This document shows, piece by piece, positions 60,743 to 64,000 of a DNA stretch of 64,000 bases. The notes beneath the pieces were generated by a model. The model made no database searches. It was not told the DNA's origin and saw only the letters and a program-made list of their open reading frames with translations. A program made the position numbers and the translations under genes. The stretch's first letter is position 1. Each line of letters opens with the position of its first letter. Location: the NCBI GenBank assembly GCA_023408075.1, contig JAEYKW010000011.1, positions 62,001 to 126,000 of the forward strand. The letters run 5' to 3'. This DNA is from Bacillota bacterium. Lineage in GTDB: Bacteria > Bacillota > Clostridia > Christensenellales > SZUA-584.

Positions 60743-61852
60743 TTATGGCAGCGGCATCATTGAAACCTTATCGTCGTGCTCAATAAAGACCTGATCGTCA
60801 ACCGCTCTTTCAACGCCGACAATCTCAAATGGAAAATCGTACGTTCTCAAGTATTTTCCTTCTCCAGTATATACGAAAAGCTGCTTGTTTGCAAAACAAT
60901 ATATCTTTTCGCCCTGGTGGAGTATCCTGAAAACACCCGGAGGCAGATTGATTTTTATCTCGCTGCCGGACGGACGGATGATACGCGCCACGTCAAAATT
61001 ATTTTCGTTGCTCGACGGCACATAGACGAATTTGGGGTCGTCCGATCGATAAGCGTCTTCGAGCATCCAGCCGTAAGTGGTGAGCGTCTGGTCGTCAGAA
61101 CTCAAAGACTGATAAACCGTCAGATGGTTGGTGCCGATGGCATAGATCTTGTTATCAATCCAGAAAACGTCGCTGACAAGCTGATCCTTGAGTTCTTTGA
61201 TCATCGTAATCGCCTGCGTATCCGGCTTATATGTGGAGATGCACGATATCGGAACGCTGCCCGATACATCAAGCTCAAGCACATAAAGCGCATCGCTCAT
61301 TTCATCAAAGCCGTAATCGAGGACATGTCTGTCGGTCACTTCGAGCAGGAAGAGCTGATTGCCGGTCAAATCGAAAACGATGATATACGCCGGTGTTTTA
61401 TTCTCCAGATGCTGCTGTGTATAAACCGCCACCATATCCTTGCCGACGCGGGCGGACACGATATCGCCGTCGAGCTGCTTAGAAAACTGGTGCTGGCCGT
61501 TTGCATCGATGACCTGTATCACTCCCTGGCCGGTCGCCGCAATCAGGCTGTCGTTAACGGTGAAATTAAGGCCGCCGGAAAAAAGCCGCAGTTGCCAGAC
61601 GGTTCCGAGCGAACCGTTGACGCAAGACAACAGGTCGTTATCGGTATAGACAATATTCTGTCCGACCACATAATGGCCGGATCCGGGTGCGAAGGGCATA
61701 TCTTTCATCGTATCTTTCAGGTCTTTTCCCGCTGTCAATATAACGATCACGCCCGTTAACAGCACAACAAAGGCAACAACCACAGCAGTGAAAAAGACGA
61801 TGGTTTTGCGCGGCAGACGGCGTTTCTTTTTTGGTTTTTGATTTACGTACAC
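60743..61852 (-). CDS. Membrane-anchored propeller-like protein (DUF5711-like)
   Basis: The 369-residue protein has a basic N-terminal tail (KPKKKRRLPRK), one membrane helix (about 17-40), and an extracytoplasmic domain of repeated strand units (NQLFLLEVTDRHVL, DNKIYAIGTNHLTVYQ, GEKIYCFANKQLFVYTGEG). This reads as a WD/PQQ-like propeller. Placement next to cvpA is as I recall for DUF5711 proteins in Clostridia. The start is GTG 61852 with GAGG upstream. Confidence 0.75.
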   Translation of the reverse strand: MYVNQKPKKKRRLPRKTIVFFTAVVVAFVVLLTGVIVILTAGKDLKDTMKDMPFAPGSGHYVVGQNIVYTDNDLLSCVNGSLGTVWQLRLFSGGLNFTVNDSLIAATGQGVIQVIDANGQHQFSKQLDGDIVSARVGKDMVAVYTQQHLENKTPAYIIVFDLTGNQLFLLEVTDRHVLDYGFDEMSDALYVLELDVSGSVPISCISTYKPDTQAITMIKELKDQLVSDVFWIDNKIYAIGTNHLTVYQSLSSDDQTLTTYGWMLEDAYRSDDPKFVYVPSSNENNFDVARIIRPSGSEIKINLPPGVFRILHQGEKIYCFANKQLFVYTGEGKYLRTYDFPFEIVGVERAVDDQVFIEHDDKVSMMPLP

Positions 61853-61910
61853 AAGGCACCTCGTTGATTCGGATGATAAACCATTATAACATAAGCTGCA
61901 TAAAAGAAAA

Positions 61911-61930
61911 ACGGCTCACAAAGGAGCCGT
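61911..61930 (-). terminator. Terminator after the lipid kinase gene
   Basis: ACGGCTC/GAGCCGT (61911-61917 and 61924-61930) on the minus strand runs into TTTTTCTTTTAT. Confidence 0.82.
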
Positions 61931-61948
61931 TCAGACGCTTAATAAATG

Positions 61949-62830
61949 CTATTCAAAGTCGGGACAGAATACACGCAGCGCAGACGGCTTGATTTTGAGA
62001 CGCGCAGGCGTCTGCCCGGTCATATCACCGTCGATCTCAAAATTGAGCGTTTCCTCGCAGTTGATTGCAATCTCGCTGCACATGAGCTGTTCGGACACGG
62101 TGATCTTGTCGATCTGGCCTTTTTTGAGCTTAGGCAGTTCAAACAGTATGCGCCACCTTGGCACCTGATTGATGATCAGCACATTGAAAAGGCCGTCGAG
62201 TACGCTCGCGTCCGGAGCCACCTGCAGGCCGCCGCCGAAGCATTTGCCGTTGGCCACCGCCACGAGCAGCACCTTGCGGTGCAGCGTTTCGCCATTCGCC
62301 GTGAGCGTTAAGTCGATGCTTCTGTGTTTGAATAGAGAGAGCAGTATGCCGATAAAATAGGCGAGGCCGCCCGTGAATATCCGGCGCACCTTTTCGGTAT
62401 TGCGTATGACCTCCACATCAAAGCCCGTGCCCGCTACGTTGAGAAACGGCAGATCGTCACCGAGCATGCCGATATCCACTTTTTTGGTGCGGCCCGCGAG
62501 AATAACCTCGAGCGCCTCGGTGGAATCCTTGGATACGTAAACGGCTCGACGAAAATCGTTGCCGGTACCGGCCGGTATAATGCCGAGCGCTTCCTCCGTG
62601 CCATAGAGCTGGCCTGCCACCTCGAGCAGCGTACCGTCTCCGCCCACAGATAAAATACCTTTGTATCCTTTCCCGACCGCTTCGCGTGCGAGCTCCGCCG
62701 CATGCTTCGGGTATTTTGTTTCCGCAACCTCATAGTTTTCGTTTTTTAGCTTTAAATGAGCTTCGACAGCCTGCATGGCTTTTTGTGACCGTCCTGCGCC
62801 GGCAGTGGGGTTAAAAATAATATAATACAT
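61949..62830 (-). CDS. Diacylglycerol kinase-family lipid kinase (DgkB/YegS type)
   Basis: The 293-residue soluble lipid kinase has NPTAGAGRS (7-15) and the nucleotide-binding SVGGDGTLLEV (61-71), then GTGNDFRRAV. DgkB-type enzymes return diacylglycerol, a by-product of lipoteichoic-acid synthesis, to phosphatidic acid. ATG 62830 is chosen, with AGGGA upstream; a TTG at 62848 is possible. Confidence 0.92.
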   Translation of the reverse strand: MYYIIFNPTAGAGRSQKAMQAVEAHLKLKNENYEVAETKYPKHAAELAREAVGKGYKGILSVGGDGTLLEVAGQLYGTEEALGIIPAGTGNDFRRAVYVSKDSTEALEVILAGRTKKVDIGMLGDDLPFLNVAGTGFDVEVIRNTEKVRRIFTGGLAYFIGILLSLFKHRSIDLTLTANGETLHRKVLLVAVANGKCFGGGLQVAPDASVLDGLFNVLIINQVPRWRILFELPKLKKGQIDKITVSEQLMCSEIAINCEETLNFEIDGDMTGQTPARLKIKPSALRVFCPDFE

Positions 62831-63034
62831 AAGCGTTCCCTGCCCCAAAAATAATTTAATTTTTACGCGGTACCGTAAATAAAAATGACAGAATCATTCT
62901 ACTAAAATTCGCATGGTTTGTACAGATAGGGACAACGTGACTTTGGTACTGTTCATTGCCGTTTTTGCGGTTATAATGATAATAGTTGATGTTGCTGTCT
63001 GAATGTGGGCAAAATCAATATGAGGAGGAGACAT

Positions 63035-63712
63035 ATGTCTTTGGCTGGTATCAGCGGCGCTTTTTTGGTGGGGCTCACGGCGTTTTTTTCGCCGTGCGTG
63101 CTGCCTGTGATCCCCGTCTTTATTTCCACGCTGATCGGCAGCATGGACGGGCAGCAAAAGCTTATCAGAATCGGGCGGTTCGCGGTTTCAACGAAGCCTC
63201 TCTGGCGGGTCAGCGCTTTTGCGCTCGGTGTGGCCGTCACGTTTTCGATACTCGGGCTCGCATTCGGCGCGCTTGGGCAGCTGATCAATTCGACATGGTT
63301 TCTGATTGTCTGTTCGGCGGTTGTGATATTGTTCGGCATCTATCAGACGGGCATTATATCCATTCCGTTTTTGATGAGGGAGAAACGCTTTGCGTTGAAA
63401 GACCGCAGCGGCGCATTCGGCGCATTCGTGCTCGGGTTTACCTATGCGTTTGGCTGGACACCGTGTGTGGGGTTGTCGCTCGGCAGCGTGCTGCTATATG
63501 TGACTCCGCAGGGCATTCTCGTTGCGGCGGTGACGCTGCTTGTTTATTCGCTCGGGTTCGTGATTCCTTTTTTCATCGCGGCGGTGTTCTCCGACCTGCT
63601 GCTGGGGAAAATAAAAAATCTGTATAAGCATATGAAGGCGATCAAGATTGTCGGCGGCTTGATCATTGTGGCCATGGGGCTCTATCTGCTTATCGATACG
63701 CTGACAAAATAA
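63035..63712 (+). CDS. ccdA: Cytochrome c biogenesis / thiol-disulfide transporter CcdA
   Basis: The 225-residue protein has six membrane helices with the two redox cysteines in FFSPCVLPVIP (Cys21) and GWTPCVGLSLG (about Cys145). CcdA passes electrons from cytoplasmic thioredoxin to extracytoplasmic thiol oxidoreductases. ATG 63035 follows GAGGAGGAG. The TlpA-like gene 14 bases downstream is the likely electron acceptor. Confidence 0.95.
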   Translation: MSLAGISGAFLVGLTAFFSPCVLPVIPVFISTLIGSMDGQQKLIRIGRFAVSTKPLWRVSAFALGVAVTFSILGLAFGALGQLINSTWFLIVCSAVVILFGIYQTGIISIPFLMREKRFALKDRSGAFGAFVLGFTYAFGWTPCVGLSLGSVLLYVTPQGILVAAVTLLVYSLGFVIPFFIAAVFSDLLLGKIKNLYKHMKAIKIVGGLIIVAMGLYLLIDTLTK

Positions 63713-63726
63713 AAGGAGTGAAGAAT

Positions 63727-64000
63727 TTGAAGAAATTATTGATCATGATAATGGCCGTTTTTCTTGCGGCAGCGCTGGTTTCATGCGGTGGCGTCAACGG
63801 ACCGTCAGAGGAGGTATCGCAGAGCCCAGCTGCATCTGAAAGTACGCCTGTGCCACAGTCCACAGAGCAGAGCCCAGCCGCGGCGGTATCGGGCGGCAGC
63901 GAATCCATTGACGACATTGTCTATGAATTTGAGCTGACCGATTTGGACGGCAATGTGCATAAACTCTCCGACTACCGCGGCAAACCCGTGTATTTGCGTG
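63727..64000 (+). CDS. TlpA/ResA-like thiol-disulfide oxidoreductase lipoprotein (partial)
   Basis: The window holds the first 91 codons. TTG 63727 follows AAAGGAG with 8-base spacing. A lipoprotein signal with LVSC (Cys20) leads to a Ser/Pro/Glu-rich linker and then the start of a thioredoxin-like domain (YEFELTDLDGNVHKLSDYRGKPVYL). The CxxC motif should lie just past the window end. It is probably reduced by CcdA. Truncated by the window edge, not by mutation. Confidence 0.9.
   Translation, partial: MKKLLIMIMAVFLAAALVSCGGVNGPSEEVSQSPAASESTPVPQSTEQSPAAAVSGGSESIDDIVYEFELTDLDGNVHKLSDYRGKPVYLR

Overview
The window looks like the chromosome of an endospore-forming, low-to-moderate GC Clostridia bacterium. 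It carries spoIIR-sleB-ypeB, a SPOCS/LysM spore protein, a V-type ATPase operon instead of an F-type one, dnaA-dnaN with DnaA boxes, parA-parB with consensus parS sites, an ispD-ispF fusion, and strong AGGAGG-type ribosome binding sites with frequent TTG/GTG starts. I cannot name the genus from sequence alone. No rRNA, tRNA, CRISPR array, insertion sequence or intact prophage was seen.

Layout. 0.1-9.6 kb: SPOCS/LysM protein, rqcP, ispDF, an AT-rich orphan gene, leuS, a preQ1 riboswitch with queT, an EAL-HDOD protein and a ZIP metal transporter. 9.6-15.3 kb (minus strand): recF displaced from the dnaA locus, a membrane glycosyltransferase-like protein, an amino-acid kinase with an odd in-frame tail ORF, a CGGC-domain remnant, and a CPBP protease/YbjQ/membrane-anchored MerR operon behind a 19-bp-spacer promoter. 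15.4-25.9 kb: rpiB, upp, the nine-gene V-ATPase operon (G-I-K-E-C-F-A-B-D), whose K subunit keeps the Na+-site residues, and a lipoprotein. 26.3-29.4 kb: an unknown protein, then the sporulation/germination cluster. 29.8-37.1 kb: DUF1934, an MBL-fold hydrolase, pyrG, glnS, gltX, a frameshifted Imm-5-like gene and an Arr-type rifamycin ADP-ribosyltransferase.

37.3-50.7 kb: a 38-residue membrane peptide, fhs, a membrane GGDEF protein, a DeoR regulator with a sorbitol/sorbose-type dehydrogenase, pgsA, a GT39-DUF2141 fusion, a membrane-anchored beta-propeller protein, an alpha/beta hydrolase, cca and dapF. 50.8-59.8 kb: acetyltransferase, pyrimidine-nucleoside phosphorylase, then the replication origin region. 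Here three DnaA-box clusters surround an NlpC/P60-like gene without its catalytic cysteine, dnaA and dnaN, followed by parA, parB and two parS sites. 60-64 kb: CvpA, a DUF5711-like protein, a lipid kinase, ccdA and the start of a TlpA-like lipoprotein.

The points most worth a second look are: the oriC architecture with an apparently leaderless NlpC/P60 pseudoenzyme inside it; many essential genes pointing head-on to replication from that origin; two genes whose Shine-Dalgarno is followed by a hairpin before the probable start; the MerR-type promoter serving a membrane-tethered regulator; and gene debris (CGGC remnant, doubly frameshifted Imm-5-like gene). All product names come from reading the translated sequences and remembered family motifs; no database search was run.
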